Positions 31,703 to 41,479 of a stretch of DNA of 64,000 nt are shown piece after piece. The translations under genes were made by a program, and so were the position numbers. Below the pieces are notes generated by a model. The model was given only the letters and a program-made list of their open reading frames with translations. It was not told the origin of the DNA and did not search any database. The stretch is from RGIG3528 sp045598045 (GTDB lineage: Bacteria > Bacillota > Clostridia > Lachnospirales > Lachnospiraceae), in assembly GCA_045598045.1 (NCBI GenBank), contig JAZLLG010000073.1, forward strand, positions 29,460 to 93,459, given 5' to 3'. Every line of letters starts with the position of its first letter. Positions within the stretch are counted from its first letter, which is position 1.

Positions 31703-31873
31703 ATGGCATACAAAATTAATGACGGTTGCGTAAGCTGTGGAGCATGTGCAGCTGAGTGCCCTGCAGGCGCTATTGCAGAAGGTGCAGAGCATTACGAAAT
31801 CGATGCTGATAAGTGCTTAGATTGCGGTTCATGCGCAGCTACATGTCCTACAGGCTCCATCGAGCAGGAGTAA
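31703..31873 (+). CDS. 2[4Fe-4S] clostridial-type ferredoxin
   Basis: A 56-residue ferredoxin. Two cluster motifs CxxCxxCxxxCP are complete: C9, C12, C15, C19 and C38, C41, C44, C48. Carries low-potential electrons in the cytosol, for instance for pyruvate:ferredoxin oxidoreductase or hydrogenase. AGAGGAGG precedes the ATG, a good promoter lies upstream and a strong terminator follows, so it is a highly expressed single gene. The size and motif spacing are exactly those of Clostridium ferredoxins and support an anaerobic host. Confidence 0.96.
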   Translation: MAYKINDGCVSCGACAAECPAGAIAEGAEHYEIDADKCLDCGSCAATCPTGSIEQE

Positions 31874-31884
31874 TCAAATAATCC

Positions 31885-31916
31885 GGGAAATGGGGATTTC
31901 CCCATTTCCCAATCTT
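31885..31916 (+). terminator. Terminator after ferredoxin
   Basis: GGGAAATGGGGA / TCCCCATTTCCC, 12-bp perfect stem with a minimal loop, followed by AATCTTTT. Confidence 0.85.
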
Positions 31917-31996
31917 TTCCCCAACTATATTGCATTGTATAATAGCTCTCAATATTATCTATAACTTTTAAAACACTACTCGACTATGAAAGGCGT

Positions 31997-32305
31997 ATGA
32001 TGAACACACAATTTAAAAAAGGTGCGCTTGAAGTATGCGTTCTCTCACAGCTTGTTTCAGCAGACAAGTACGGGTATGAGCTGACCGAAAAAATATCATC
32101 CGAGATGGATATTGCAACCGGAACGCTCTATCCGATTCTGAAAAAGCTGAAGGAAGACGATTACGTTACAACGTACCTGGTCGAATCGGAATCAGGCCCC
32201 GCCCGAAAGTACTACAAGCTGACGGAAAAAGGCAAAGATTATCAAAAACTGCTTTTTGACGAATGGCAGAGCTTCGTTAAAGCCGTGGAAAACATTATCA
32301 ACTGA
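31997..32305 (+). CDS. PadR-family transcriptional regulator
   Basis: A 102-residue winged-helix regulator of the short PadR type: KGALEVCVLSQLVSADKYGYELTEKI, then GTLYPILKKLKEDDYV (recognition helix) and YYKLTEKGKDY in the wing. These repress membrane or transport genes and are commonly paired with a HAAS-domain partner, as here, 15 bp downstream. ATG at 31997 or the next ATG at 32000, which is better spaced from AAAGG. A TATAAT lies at 31939. Confidence 0.92.
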   Translation: MMNTQFKKGALEVCVLSQLVSADKYGYELTEKISSEMDIATGTLYPILKKLKEDDYVTTYLVESESGPARKYYKLTEKGKDYQKLLFDEWQSFVKAVENIIN

Positions 32306-32320
32306 TGAAAGGAAATAATT

Positions 32321-33508
32321 ATGGAAGAATACATTAAAAAACTTGCTGAAAAACTTGCAAATTACAGTGAAGAAACAAGAAATGAAATACTTGAAGATTA
32401 CAAAGAACATTTTTATGAAGGACACGCTGAAGGCCGTACCGACGAAGAAATTATAGCCGATCTGGGAGATATTGACGAAATGCTTACGGGAATTTCAGAA
32501 GCACCTTCAAAAAAGCCTATAACAGTTTCCAATCCCACAGTATGCCCTTCAGGCGTCGACAACATCAATTCCATTTTCGTTGATACAACCTTAGATAATC
32601 ATTATGTCGGATATTCGGCGCATGTCTTTGTATATCCCTCCGATGACGGAAAGATTTATGCCGAATACAAAGCGTCAGAATCCGAATCCGCCCCTAAGGT
32701 TACAATGATTACAACAACCGAAAACGGCGTTTTCAAAATCACTCTTGCTGAGCTTGAAGCTCCGGAAAGCCCGTCCGGATTTTTCTCAAAGCTTTTCAGA
32801 TCCGCCCGACTCGCCTTCAGCGACAGAGATTATGGCACAATTATTGTAAAGGTTCCTTTAAATTTCCCCACGGTTACTGTAAAGAACTCCAGTGGCAAAA
32901 GCGAATTACAAAATCTTTGTGTCGGAACACTTATTACTAATTCATCCAGCGGTGCGGTAAAATGCTCCGAAATAAAAGCCAACAACATGTCTGTCGTTAC
33001 ATCCAGCGGAAGTTCACAAGTAAGTTCCATATCCGCTTCACATCTTGAAATACGCTCAAGCAGCGGTTCTTCTTCAGTAGGCAACTGTCTTGCCGAAGTG
33101 ATGAACGTTACTTCAAGCAGTGGTTCATGCAACGTTTCCGACGTAAAAGCTTCAACGTTTGCAATGAAAGCTTCCAGCGGTTCCGCTCACGCAAACAGAA
33201 TTCTTGGTAACAAAATATCCGTAGTAACAAGCAGTGGAAGTTCTCATATCAATTGCTCCGCACGTGACATCTCTGTTACCTCCGGAAGCGGATATACAGA
33301 TATCAACATAGAAGGTTCGTTCGATGTGGTAACCGTCAAATCCGGCAGTGGCGCGGTTAAGCTTTCAGGGCACGACGTTATCCGCTCGACGCACAATATA
33401 CATCATGGCAACGGCGGTGTTACAATTCACGACAACGGCATAACCGAAAAACTCCCTTCCGTCGTAAATGTAACATGCGGAAGCGGTCACATAACAATCA
33501 GTGAATAG
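32321..33508 (+). CDS. HAAS-domain protein with DUF4097-type beta-helix
   Basis: A 395-residue protein. Residues 1-60 match the HAAS/DUF1700 domain (KLAEKLANYSEETRNEILEDYKEHF, then DLGDIDEML). From about 180 to 390 it has a regular series of short strands each carrying an SSG or SGS turn, spaced around 18-22 residues apart, which is the DUF4097 right-handed beta-helix pattern. In relatives the two parts are usually separated by transmembrane helices, but I see no hydrophobic segment here, so this version should be soluble. Paired with PadR upstream, which probably senses its state or represses it. Its last 11 bp overlap the radical SAM gene. Confidence 0.85.
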   Translation: MEEYIKKLAEKLANYSEETRNEILEDYKEHFYEGHAEGRTDEEIIADLGDIDEMLTGISEAPSKKPITVSNPTVCPSGVDNINSIFVDTTLDNHYVGYSAHVFVYPSDDGKIYAEYKASESESAPKVTMITTTENGVFKITLAELEAPESPSGFFSKLFRSARLAFSDRDYGTIIVKVPLNFPTVTVKNSSGKSELQNLCVGTLITNSSSGAVKCSEIKANNMSVVTSSGSSQVSSISASHLEIRSSSGSSSVGNCLAEVMNVTSSSGSCNVSDVKASTFAMKASSGSAHANRILGNKISVVTSSGSSHINCSARDISVTSGSGYTDINIEGSFDVVTVKSGSGAVKLSGHDVIRSTHNIHHGNGGVTIHDNGITEKLPSVVNVTCGSGHITISE

Positions 33509-34406
33509 TCTCTTCAGACGTTATCATTGATCTGAACATGTTTTGCACACGTTTTTTATCGGTTATCCATTTGGGAGTAACAAGAAGGTTTCTCGGTCCG
33601 TCACCGGTGATACGATGAATAACGGTTTCCTCCGGAAGCAGCCTTATAAGCTTAACAACAAGCCTAAGATACTCCTCCATCGTATACTCCTTTATGACGG
33701 ACGGGTCTTTCTCATACATTTCGCAAAGACGTGTTCCCTTTAAAATATTCAGATTATGGATTTTTATTCCATCAAGAACAGGCTTAAGAGATGCAAGATA
33801 TCTTACCGTAGCTTCTGCGTCATTATCATCCTCTCCCGGGAGGCCGACAATGACGTGAGTAATCACGGTAATACCTGCATTCTTAAGCCTTTTATATGTA
33901 TCTTCAAATGTTTTAAGTTTATAGCCTCTGTTTATGCGTTCCGCAGTTGCATCATTAATCGTCTGAAGCCCCAGTTCCACCCAGACAGGCTTTATTTTAT
34001 TCAATCCGGCCAGTCTTTCTATCCATTCATCCGAAAGACAGTCCGGTCGGGTCCCGATTGAAAGAGCAACTATTTCATCCATGGCAGCTGCTTCGGTAAA
34101 CATGCTGCAAAGCCTGTCGATGTCACCATATGTGTTGGTATGTGACTGAAAGTATGCAATGTACGCATTATCCTTTGTCTTCTTTGCAACCTTCTCTTTT
34201 GCAAGTTCAATCTGCTCTTTTACCGGAAGAACACTTTCGGCATAAGAAGAATCCGCACAGAAAAAACACCCGCCGAATCCGCAGGTGCCGTCTCTGTTCG
34301 GGCATGTACAGCCTGCGTCAAGCGCAAGCCTGTACACTTTCTTACCGAACTGTTTTTTCATTTCATTATCAAGTGAATTATATTTATTCATTGTCGTGAT
34401 GCTCAT
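33498..34406 (-). CDS. TIGR01212-type radical SAM protein (YtqA-like)
   Basis: A 302-residue radical SAM enzyme of the YtqA/YhcC group, recognised by the cysteine cluster CPNRDGTCGFGGCFFC near residue 35, SHTNTYGDI, LSIGTRPDC, WVELGLQT and GLPGEDDND. The substrate of this family is unsettled; an RNA or redox role has been proposed. It overlaps the dnaB end by 23 bases from the ATG at 34406; another ATG at 34391 overlaps the dnaB stop (ATGAATAA). Neither has a clear ribosome binding site. It follows gdpP-rplI-dnaB on the same strand. Confidence 0.9.
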   Translation of the reverse strand: MSITTMNKYNSLDNEMKKQFGKKVYRLALDAGCTCPNRDGTCGFGGCFFCADSSYAESVLPVKEQIELAKEKVAKKTKDNAYIAYFQSHTNTYGDIDRLCSMFTEAAAMDEIVALSIGTRPDCLSDEWIERLAGLNKIKPVWVELGLQTINDATAERINRGYKLKTFEDTYKRLKNAGITVITHVIVGLPGEDDNDAEATVRYLASLKPVLDGIKIHNLNILKGTRLCEMYEKDPSVIKEYTMEEYLRLVVKLIRLLPEETVIHRITGDGPRNLLVTPKWITDKKRVQNMFRSMITSEETIH

Positions 34407-35730
34407 ATTCGAGATTTCTGAATCTCGTGTACTGAGCCTGCCACTGTAATCTTACAGTGCACGTAGGGCCTCGACGCTGTTTACCGATGATGATTTCAGC
34501 CTCGCCCGGATGCTCGGTGTTTTTATTATAGTACTCGTCTCTGTAAATAAACATTACAACGTCCGCATCCTGCTCGATGGCACCGGATTCACGAAGATCT
34601 GAAAGCATGGGACGCTTATCAGGTCTTGATTCAACCGCACGTGAAAGCTGTGAAAGAGCAATAAGAGGAACATCAAGTTCACGAGCCAACGCCTTAAGCG
34701 AACGGGAAATTTCGGAAATCTCCTGCTGTCTTGACTCTGAACGACCGTCCCCTGACATAAGCTGCAGATAGTCGATGATAATAAGTCCGAGATTGTTTTC
34801 AAGCTTGTACTTTCTGCACTTTGAACGAACCTCTGATACGGATATGCCGGGAGTATCCTCGATTATGAGCGCAGACTCACCAATTTCCCTGGCTGCTCCG
34901 GCAAGATCGCTCCAATCGGATTCCTTGAGCGTTCCGCCTCGGATGACGGTAGCATCTACATGTGAGTCCATTGCAAGCATACGTTCGACAAGAGACTCCT
35001 TTGACATTTCCAAAGAAAAGAATACTGTGGAAACATGTGAGCGAACCGCAATATAGTTTGCAAGGTTCAACACGAAGGCTGTTTTACCCATGGAAGGTCT
35101 GGCAGCAAGAAGAATGAGGTCCGATCTCTGCAATCCCGCAAGCGCTCTGTCCAAATCCCTGAAGCCCGTGGCAACACCTGTTATACCGTTCTGGTTCTTT
35201 GCTGCTGCTTCGATGTTTCTAAGAGTTTTAATAACTATATCTTTTATATCTACGTGCTCGGAAGTGCCTCTGCTTTGAACGAGCTTAAACACTTCTTTTT
35301 CAGTATGATCAAGCAGACTCTGAACGCTGTCCTTTTCCTGATAAGCCTCACCTGCAAGCGTCTCAAGGAGCTTAATCAGTCTTCTTTCAACAGCCTTGTC
35401 CTGTACGATATCGGCGTAGTACTTAATGTTTGCGGAGGTAGGTGTGGCATCAACAATGTTCATGAGATGTTCCAACCCGCAAAACTCAGGTGCTATATCC
35501 TTTTCACGAAGTTTAACGGTAAGTGTTGTTATATCAACAGCCTGCCCGGACGTAAACATTTCCTTCATGGCTTCGAACATAACCCGGAATTCCTGAATGT
35601 AAAAATCATCCGGAGTAAGTCGATCCGCAACCGCAGTAATCGCTTCACGGTCCATAATCATGGCGCCTATGACGGATTGCTCGGCATCCTGGCTGTATGG
35701 CATTATTCTTTTTATGACATTTTCTTCCAT
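34384..35730 (-). CDS. dnaB: Replicative DNA helicase DnaB
   Basis: A 448-residue hexameric helicase (called DnaC in Bacillus). The N-terminal domain begins MPYSQDAEQSVIGAMIMD; the RecA-like ATPase core has Walker A ARPSMGKTAF, LIIIDYLQLM as Walker B, and the arginine-finger region GAIEQDADVVMFIYRDEYY. Unwinds the fork and recruits primase. The gdpP-rplI-dnaB order is conserved in Firmicutes. CAGGGGG precedes the ATG. Confidence 0.96.
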   Translation of the reverse strand: MEENVIKRIMPYSQDAEQSVIGAMIMDREAITAVADRLTPDDFYIQEFRVMFEAMKEMFTSGQAVDITTLTVKLREKDIAPEFCGLEHLMNIVDATPTSANIKYYADIVQDKAVERRLIKLLETLAGEAYQEKDSVQSLLDHTEKEVFKLVQSRGTSEHVDIKDIVIKTLRNIEAAAKNQNGITGVATGFRDLDRALAGLQRSDLILLAARPSMGKTAFVLNLANYIAVRSHVSTVFFSLEMSKESLVERMLAMDSHVDATVIRGGTLKESDWSDLAGAAREIGESALIIEDTPGISVSEVRSKCRKYKLENNLGLIIIDYLQLMSGDGRSESRQQEISEISRSLKALARELDVPLIALSQLSRAVESRPDKRPMLSDLRESGAIEQDADVVMFIYRDEYYNKNTEHPGEAEIIIGKQRRGPTCTVRLQWQAQYTRFRNLEYEHHDNE

Positions 35731-35749
35731 AACGGCCCCCTGCCGAATG

Positions 35750-36196
35750 TTATGCCTCCGTAACCTTAACCTTTAATTCAACAGTTACCTGAGGGTGAAG
35801 CTTGATGGGTACATTGTATGTGCCGAAATTTCTGATGGGCTCACTGAGAATAAGCTTTTTCTTGTCAATGTCAAGCTTAAGCTGTTCCTTAATACCTGTG
35901 GCAATTTCCTTTGTGGAAACAGAGCCGAATGCTCTTCCGCCTTCGCCGCCCTTCATAGTGAAGGTAACCGTAGCAGCTGCAAGCTTGGCGCCCAAATCTT
36001 TAGCTTCGTCAAGAAGCTCCTGCTGACGCTTTGCTTCCGCTGCCTGCTGAATCTTAAGGTCATTAAGTGTCTTTGCGTTCTTTTCTACTCCAAGCCCCTT
36101 GGGAATGATGAAGTTTCTGGCGTAGCCATCGCTGACTTTGCAGATTTCTCCCTTCTTTCCAAGTGATTTAACGTCTGTAAGTAAAATAACTTCCAT
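35750..36196 (-). CDS. rplI: 50S ribosomal protein L9
   Basis: A 148-residue L9 of standard length. N-terminal rRNA-binding part MEVILLTDVKSLGKKGEICKV, then NFIIPKGLG, a long connecting helix (NDLKIQQAAEAKRQQELLDEAKDLG) and a C-terminal domain containing GGEGGRAFGSVSTKEIA. It binds 23S rRNA near L1 and restrains frameshifting. It sits 22 bp after gdpP and 20 bp before dnaB. Confidence 0.97.
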   Translation of the reverse strand: MEVILLTDVKSLGKKGEICKVSDGYARNFIIPKGLGVEKNAKTLNDLKIQQAAEAKRQQELLDEAKDLGAKLAAATVTFTMKGGEGGRAFGSVSTKEIATGIKEQLKLDIDKKKLILSEPIRNFGTYNVPIKLHPQVTVELKVKVTEA

Positions 36197-36218
36197 TTTT
36201 ATACCTCATTTTTCATAA

Positions 36219-38285
36219 CTATTTGATTTCTTTATTTTCGATCATTTCTGACAATGTAGTCTTTACTTTGTTCATAGCCTCTATGATGGACATTCCCTCG
36301 AACTGGGCTCCCGCAGCGCTCATATGGCCACCGCCGCCAACCTTTTCACAAACGAGTTGGACATTCAGCTCATCAATGGAGCGGGCTGAGAGATAAATTT
36401 TACCATTGTATTCGGTGAATACAAAGGAACCCTTAACGCCATCAATATCAAGCATTTCGTTAGCCGCCTGTGCAGCGGAAATTGTAGGGCTGGGAAGTCC
36501 GAGTCCTTCAAACACCGCAAAAGCAAAGTGGTTAAGATACACTTCCGCACCTGATACGGCATTGGCACGTGCCTGATATTCTTCGAAGTTTGCTCTGAAA
36601 AGCTTGCGGATTTTAGTGACATCAGCACCGTTTCGTCTGAGATATGCAGCAGCCTCGAATGTTCTGACACCGGTTTTCATAAGGAAATTGTTTGTGTCTA
36701 TCATTATGCCGGCATACATTGCATCTGCTTCCGAAGGCTTAATCTTAAGCTCGTTGCTTACATACTGAAGTATTTCCGCAACCATTTCACACGTTGAGGA
36801 TGCATACGGCTCAACGTATGAAAGAACAGCGTTTTCAATACGGTCGTCCATCTGTCTGTGATGGTCAAGAACAACTATTGTTTTTGTAAGGTCCAGAAGC
36901 TCTTTTGTATCTGTATATGCAGGTCTGTTGACGTCAACAACAACGAGGAGTGTGTCTTTATCAACGATACCTTTTGCCTTGGCACCTGTTATGAACATAT
37001 CTTCTTCGTATTCGGAGTTACCGCGGAACACATCAAGCACCGGCTTAATAGAGCTGCTTTCCTCGCTGAGAACGATATATGCTCTCTTTTCAAGTGTTTT
37101 GGCTATACGGTATATACCGATGGCGGCACCGACGGAATCGATGTCAGCAATGGAATGACCCATGATAACGGTCTTTTCGTGGTTTTCGATGTATTCACGA
37201 AGAGCATGAGCTTTAACTCTCGCCTTAACTCTTGTGGACTTCTCCTGTGAAGCCGTAACACCACCGTAATAAGTGATTTTGTCTTCCGATTTGATGACAG
37301 CCTGGTCACCGCCACGTCCGAGAGCCATATCCATGGCCGTATGTGCAAGCTCATGGCATTTCATGTAGGATTCGTCGGAAACACCGATACCGATGGAAAT
37401 GGTAAGCGTGAGGCCGTAAATGTTCAGGTTTCTGATATCTTCAAGAATGGAGAATCTGTTTGCCTCCAGCTGTGCAAGATACTTCTGCTTGAACACGAAG
37501 ATGTACTTATCCTTTTCGAGGCGCTTAACAACCGCGTCATAGTTTTTCATGTACTTGTTAACTTCACGTTCAATCCAAGCCGTAACAAGCGATCTGCGCA
37601 CTTCGTCAGCACCTTCGAAAGCTTCTTCGTAGTTATCGATATAAAGAAGTCCGATAAGCGTTTTTTCTTCGTAGTTTTCACGCTTCAAGGCAACGTTCTC
37701 GGTTTCATCATAAAGGAACATTGCCACAAGTGAATCATCCGGTGCGTCAATGCCTTCAATTTCATCATGCCAGAGAACCGTATCGCCGTACTCCGAAGGA
37801 GTAACAAGACGAAGCTTCATAAAATAGCTTCTGTTTCCAAAGGTAATGTGAGCTTCCACGTCTTCTTCGACAGTCGGCATAGCCAAAAGATTATCATTAC
37901 CGAATATTTTTGAAATGGGTTCCTTTAAACACTTGTCGGTACCCACAAGATCTTTAAGATCGTTACTGGCCCAGATGAGCCTTCCATCCATATCCAGCAC
38001 ACCAAAAGGGACATCCAGTTCCTTGAGCATAACGTGCTGTGAATGATTGTATTCCGTTGCGAAACTGACAAGTTCATCCACAACCTCGCGGCGTCTGAAC
38101 ACGAACAGAATCACACAAATTCCGATGTACAAAGCACTGAACACCAGCGCTGTCGGAAATGCATCCTTGTGAAAAACAAGAATGCAGACATCAAACAAAA
38201 CAAGCAGAAGGGCAAGATATACCGGCCATCGCAAGTAGCGGCCGAGAGTCCCGTCCAGCTGTACTTTGGTATTGTTCTTTTTCAT
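36219..38285 (-). CDS. gdpP: Cyclic-di-AMP phosphodiesterase GdpP
   Basis: A 688-residue membrane phosphodiesterase: two N-terminal membrane helices (about 20-62), a PAS-like sensor (about 85-165), a degenerate GGDEF domain (about 210-335) lacking the GGDEF signature, and a DHH/DHHA1 catalytic half (about 360-685) with DIDSVGAAIG, DVNRPAYT, LDHHRQMDD and GGGGHMSAAG. Degrades c-di-AMP and so affects potassium balance and wall stress. ATG at 38285 chosen because GGAG is eight bases upstream; a GTG two codons earlier is too close. Confidence 0.95.
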   Translation of the reverse strand: MKKNNTKVQLDGTLGRYLRWPVYLALLLVLFDVCILVFHKDAFPTALVFSALYIGICVILFVFRRREVVDELVSFATEYNHSQHVMLKELDVPFGVLDMDGRLIWASNDLKDLVGTDKCLKEPISKIFGNDNLLAMPTVEEDVEAHITFGNRSYFMKLRLVTPSEYGDTVLWHDEIEGIDAPDDSLVAMFLYDETENVALKRENYEEKTLIGLLYIDNYEEAFEGADEVRRSLVTAWIEREVNKYMKNYDAVVKRLEKDKYIFVFKQKYLAQLEANRFSILEDIRNLNIYGLTLTISIGIGVSDESYMKCHELAHTAMDMALGRGGDQAVIKSEDKITYYGGVTASQEKSTRVKARVKAHALREYIENHEKTVIMGHSIADIDSVGAAIGIYRIAKTLEKRAYIVLSEESSSIKPVLDVFRGNSEYEEDMFITGAKAKGIVDKDTLLVVVDVNRPAYTDTKELLDLTKTIVVLDHHRQMDDRIENAVLSYVEPYASSTCEMVAEILQYVSNELKIKPSEADAMYAGIMIDTNNFLMKTGVRTFEAAAYLRRNGADVTKIRKLFRANFEEYQARANAVSGAEVYLNHFAFAVFEGLGLPSPTISAAQAANEMLDIDGVKGSFVFTEYNGKIYLSARSIDELNVQLVCEKVGGGGHMSAAGAQFEGMSIIEAMNKVKTTLSEMIENKEIK

Positions 38286-38370
38286 AAACACATCTCCTTA
38301 CTTGTCACGAACCCGGCGAAACAAATCTGAGTAAGCTACATGAGAAAAAACTGCATTTACAGCTTAGAAT

Positions 38371-39690
38371 TTATAAACGACTTGATACGAAAATGTCATA
38401 TATAGCTCGAATAGCGCTTTCAAAATCGTTATTTGAAACACCGATGATGATGTTGAGCTCCGATGAGCCCTGGTCAATCATTTTGATGTTAATGTTATTG
38501 TGTGCAAGTGCTGCAAAGATTCTTGCGGCAACACCACGGTTTGACTTCATGCTGCGTCCTACAACGGCAATAAGTGCAACGTCTGAATCAATGTCTACGC
38601 TGTCAGGATCGGTCAGTCTGTGAATGGCTGCAAGTACCTGCTGCTCTTTTCCTTCAAACTCAGGCTGATGAACAAATACCGAAAGTGTATCGATACCTGA
38701 AGGCATATGTTCGAAGTTTATGCCCGAAAGCTCAAAAGCTTCAAGTGCACGTCTGCCGAAACCGACCTCGGAGTTCATCTGATCCTTTTCAATGTTTACG
38801 GAAACAAATCCCTTCTTTCCGGCAATACCGGTGATGGTGTAGTCAGACTGCTTGCATGTATTTTCAACAATCATTGTACCCGCATCTTCAGGCCTGTTTG
38901 TATTTCTGATATTGATGGGAATGCCGCTCTTTCTTACAGGGAAGATTGCATCCTCATGAAGTACTCCGGCGCCCATGTAAGAAAGCTCGCGGAGTTCCTT
39001 GTATGTGATAATGTTGATGGTTTCGGGGTTCTTAACGATATGGGGATCCGTAACAAGGAATCCCGAAACATCTGTCCAGTTTTCATAAAGGTCCGCACCG
39101 GCAGCTCTTGCGAGGATAGAACCGGTAATATCCGAACCACCTCTTGAGAATGTTTTTACGACACCATCCCTCGTTGCTCCGTAAAATCCGGGAAGTACAA
39201 CACGGTTAAGTGACTTGATTCTTCTGGAAAGAACAGTGTTTGTGTCCTCTGCCAGGAAATGACCATCTTCATCGAAGAGAATTACTTCAGCGGCATCAAG
39301 GAATTCATATCCAAGATAATCGGCCATGATAATGCCGTTCAGATACTCGCCTCTTGATGCGGCATACTGAACACCGACTTTGTTTTCAAAGTTCGTTTTG
39401 ATTTTAGCGAATTCTTCCGAAAGATCCGTTTCAAGAGAAAGACCTGTAATAATCTCATCATAACGGGCCTTGATTGCTTCAAGGCTCTTTGTAAAGTCCT
39501 TGCCTGCCTCGGCCTCCGCATAGCATGCGTAAAGCATGTCCGTAACCTTGGTATCCTTTGAATCACGCTTGCCGGGAGCTGAAGGGACAACATACTTTCT
39601 TTCTTCTTCGGCCCTTATTATGTCTCCGACTTTCTTGAACTGCTCTGCAGAAGCAAGAGAACTTCCGCCGAATTTAACTACTTTAATCAT
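38371..39690 (-). CDS. lysC: Aspartate kinase
   Basis: A 439-residue aspartokinase, first step toward lysine, threonine and methionine. The kinase domain starts VVKFGGSSLASAEQF and includes GFYGATRDGVVKTFSRGGSDITG; tandem ACT domains follow (VNIEKDQMNSEVGFG and VALIAVVGRSM). It lacks a fused homoserine dehydrogenase, matching the separate hom at 3-4 kb. It sits 25 bp after the Na/Pi transporter gene with no room for a lysine riboswitch. ATG at 39690, with GTG two codons earlier as the alternative. Confidence 0.95.
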   Translation of the reverse strand: MIKVVKFGGSSLASAEQFKKVGDIIRAEEERKYVVPSAPGKRDSKDTKVTDMLYACYAEAEAGKDFTKSLEAIKARYDEIITGLSLETDLSEEFAKIKTNFENKVGVQYAASRGEYLNGIIMADYLGYEFLDAAEVILFDEDGHFLAEDTNTVLSRRIKSLNRVVLPGFYGATRDGVVKTFSRGGSDITGSILARAAGADLYENWTDVSGFLVTDPHIVKNPETINIITYKELRELSYMGAGVLHEDAIFPVRKSGIPINIRNTNRPEDAGTMIVENTCKQSDYTITGIAGKKGFVSVNIEKDQMNSEVGFGRRALEAFELSGINFEHMPSGIDTLSVFVHQPEFEGKEQQVLAAIHRLTDPDSVDIDSDVALIAVVGRSMKSNRGVAARIFAALAHNNINIKMIDQGSSELNIIIGVSNNDFESAIRAIYDIFVSSRL

Positions 39691-39715
39691 TTTCACTCAC
39701 TCTTTCATAATATTT

Positions 39716-41479
39716 TTAGGGAAGTGCATATTTCTGTGCATCAACCTTATATTCTTCTGAAAATTCTTTATCTTCACCGGATTTGATACCGACAAGATAG
39801 CTATGTGCGCCTTCAACATCCGTGCGCATCTGAATAATGGCTACGGCAATGTTTGAGCAATGATCGGCAACTCTTTCGTAATTACCCATAAGGTCAGTGA
39901 GAACAAAGCCAAGCTCGATGGTGCATTCGCCCTTGCAAAGACGCTCGATATGACGTGACTTGATGGCCTGATTCAGTCCGTCAATAACCTGTTCAAGAGG
40001 CTCTACCTTACGTGCGGTGGCAATGTTTTCGGTTGCAAACGCATCAACGGTTTCGTTTATGATGTCAACAACAGCGGATGTGTACACTCCGACTTCCTTC
40101 TTTGCCGCTTCGGAAAAAGAAATGCCCTTTTTCATCATTTCTTCCGCTGTTTCTTTTATGTTGAGAGCATGGTCGGAAATACGTTCAAAGTCACCGATAC
40201 AATGAAGAATCTTTGCAACGGCGTTACTGTCTTTTTTGGAAAGACGCATGCTAGCGACTTTAACGAGGTAGCTTCCAAGTTCATCTTCATAAACATCTGC
40301 TTCAGCTTCAAGTTCCTCAACACGTTTTGCCTTTGCTGCATCATACTGTGTAAGAAGTTCAATGGCTGTGATGAGCGCAGCACGGGAGATATTTGCCATC
40401 TGAAGAGTAACAGCTTTACACTGTTCAACAGCAAAGGACGGAGTATCAAGGAAACGTGCATCGAGGAGAGAGAATTCTCTGTTTTCCTCTTTTGCGGATT
40501 TTTTGTCCGGTACGGAAATGATTGCAAGCTTTTCGATAAGTTTACCGAAGGGGAAGAGTACAACCGTCGTACCAACGTTAAACAAGCTGTGTATAAGAGC
40601 AACATTTGCGGCACTTGCCTGCTGCTCTGCGAATTCAAATCTGAATATTGCATAGAGTGCATAGAACAACGTAAGGAAAAGCACCGTACCGATGAGGTTA
40701 AAGTAAAGATGAACAAAGCTCGCACGTTTTGCGTTCTTTGTTGCACCTATGGCGGAAATCATGGCCTTAAAGCATGTACCTATGTTCTGGCCCATGATGA
40801 TGGGGATTGCTATGGAGTATGTAACGGCACCGGACATACAGAAAGCCTGTAAAATACCGATGGAAGTTGCGGAGCTCTGTACAAGAACAGTAAGCACGAG
40901 GCCTGCAAGAACACCAAGGACGGGATTTGAAAATTTAACAAGCAGACCTGCAACTTCGGGCTTTTCCGCAAGAGGTGCAACCGCCTCTGACATTGTTGTC
41001 ATACCAAACATCAGAAGTGAAAAGCCAAGCATAACGGTGCCGATATCTTTCTGACGTTCTTTTTTCCCAAGCATCTTAAGGAGAATGCCGATTACACCAA
41101 GAATTCCGGCAAGGCTGGCAGGCTTAAAGAGCTGCAGAGCAAAAGGAACTTCATCACCAAGACCGGCCAGTGAAAGTATCCACGATGTAATGGTGGTACC
41201 GATGTTCGCACCCATAAGGACACCGACAGCCTGTGAAAGCTTCATAATGCCGGAGTTTACAAGACCGACCACCATGACCGAAGTCGTAGTGGACGACTGA
41301 AGGACAGCCGTTACAAGTGCACCGAAAATGACAGCGAGAAGCCTGTTTTGTGTTACTTTGCCAAGAACACCTTCCAGTTTGCCACCGGACAGTTTTTCAA
41401 GATAGTGCCCCATCTGGTCCATTCCGAAAAGGAATATCGCAATTCCCCCAAGACACTTCAGGATGATGAAAAAGTCCAT
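39716..41479 (-). CDS. Na/Pi cotransporter family protein with PhoU-like domain
   Basis: A 587-residue membrane protein. Two inverted Na/Pi repeats carry QSSTTTSVMVVGLVNSG (about 60-76) and QSSATSIGILQAF (about 200-215), with about nine helices to residue 325; the C-terminal 240 residues are helical and PhoU-like. Imports phosphate with sodium, or in PhoU-fused members may monitor phosphate. Start at 41479, with GAGAGGA seven bases before it; the longer reading from 41524 lacks one. The leader has a GGGTAA / TTACCC inverted repeat (about 41502-41520). Confidence 0.92.
   Translation of the reverse strand: MDFFIILKCLGGIAIFLFGMDQMGHYLEKLSGGKLEGVLGKVTQNRLLAVIFGALVTAVLQSSTTTSVMVVGLVNSGIMKLSQAVGVLMGANIGTTITSWILSLAGLGDEVPFALQLFKPASLAGILGVIGILLKMLGKKERQKDIGTVMLGFSLLMFGMTTMSEAVAPLAEKPEVAGLLVKFSNPVLGVLAGLVLTVLVQSSATSIGILQAFCMSGAVTYSIAIPIIMGQNIGTCFKAMISAIGATKNAKRASFVHLYFNLIGTVLFLTLFYALYAIFRFEFAEQQASAANVALIHSLFNVGTTVVLFPFGKLIEKLAIISVPDKKSAKEENREFSLLDARFLDTPSFAVEQCKAVTLQMANISRAALITAIELLTQYDAAKAKRVEELEAEADVYEDELGSYLVKVASMRLSKKDSNAVAKILHCIGDFERISDHALNIKETAEEMMKKGISFSEAAKKEVGVYTSAVVDIINETVDAFATENIATARKVEPLEQVIDGLNQAIKSRHIERLCKGECTIELGFVLTDLMGNYERVADHCSNIAVAIIQMRTDVEGAHSYLVGIKSGEDKEFSEEYKVDAQKYALP

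Noticed and set aside
39691..39715. Lysine riboswitch upstream of lysC
   Set aside because: Only about 25 bp separate the Na/Pi gene and lysC, which is far too short for one.
40169..40852. Plus-strand ORF of 227 codons opposite the Na/Pi gene
   Set aside because: Conserved Na/Pi and PhoU-like motifs lie on the minus strand; the plus frame is a by-product of codon bias.
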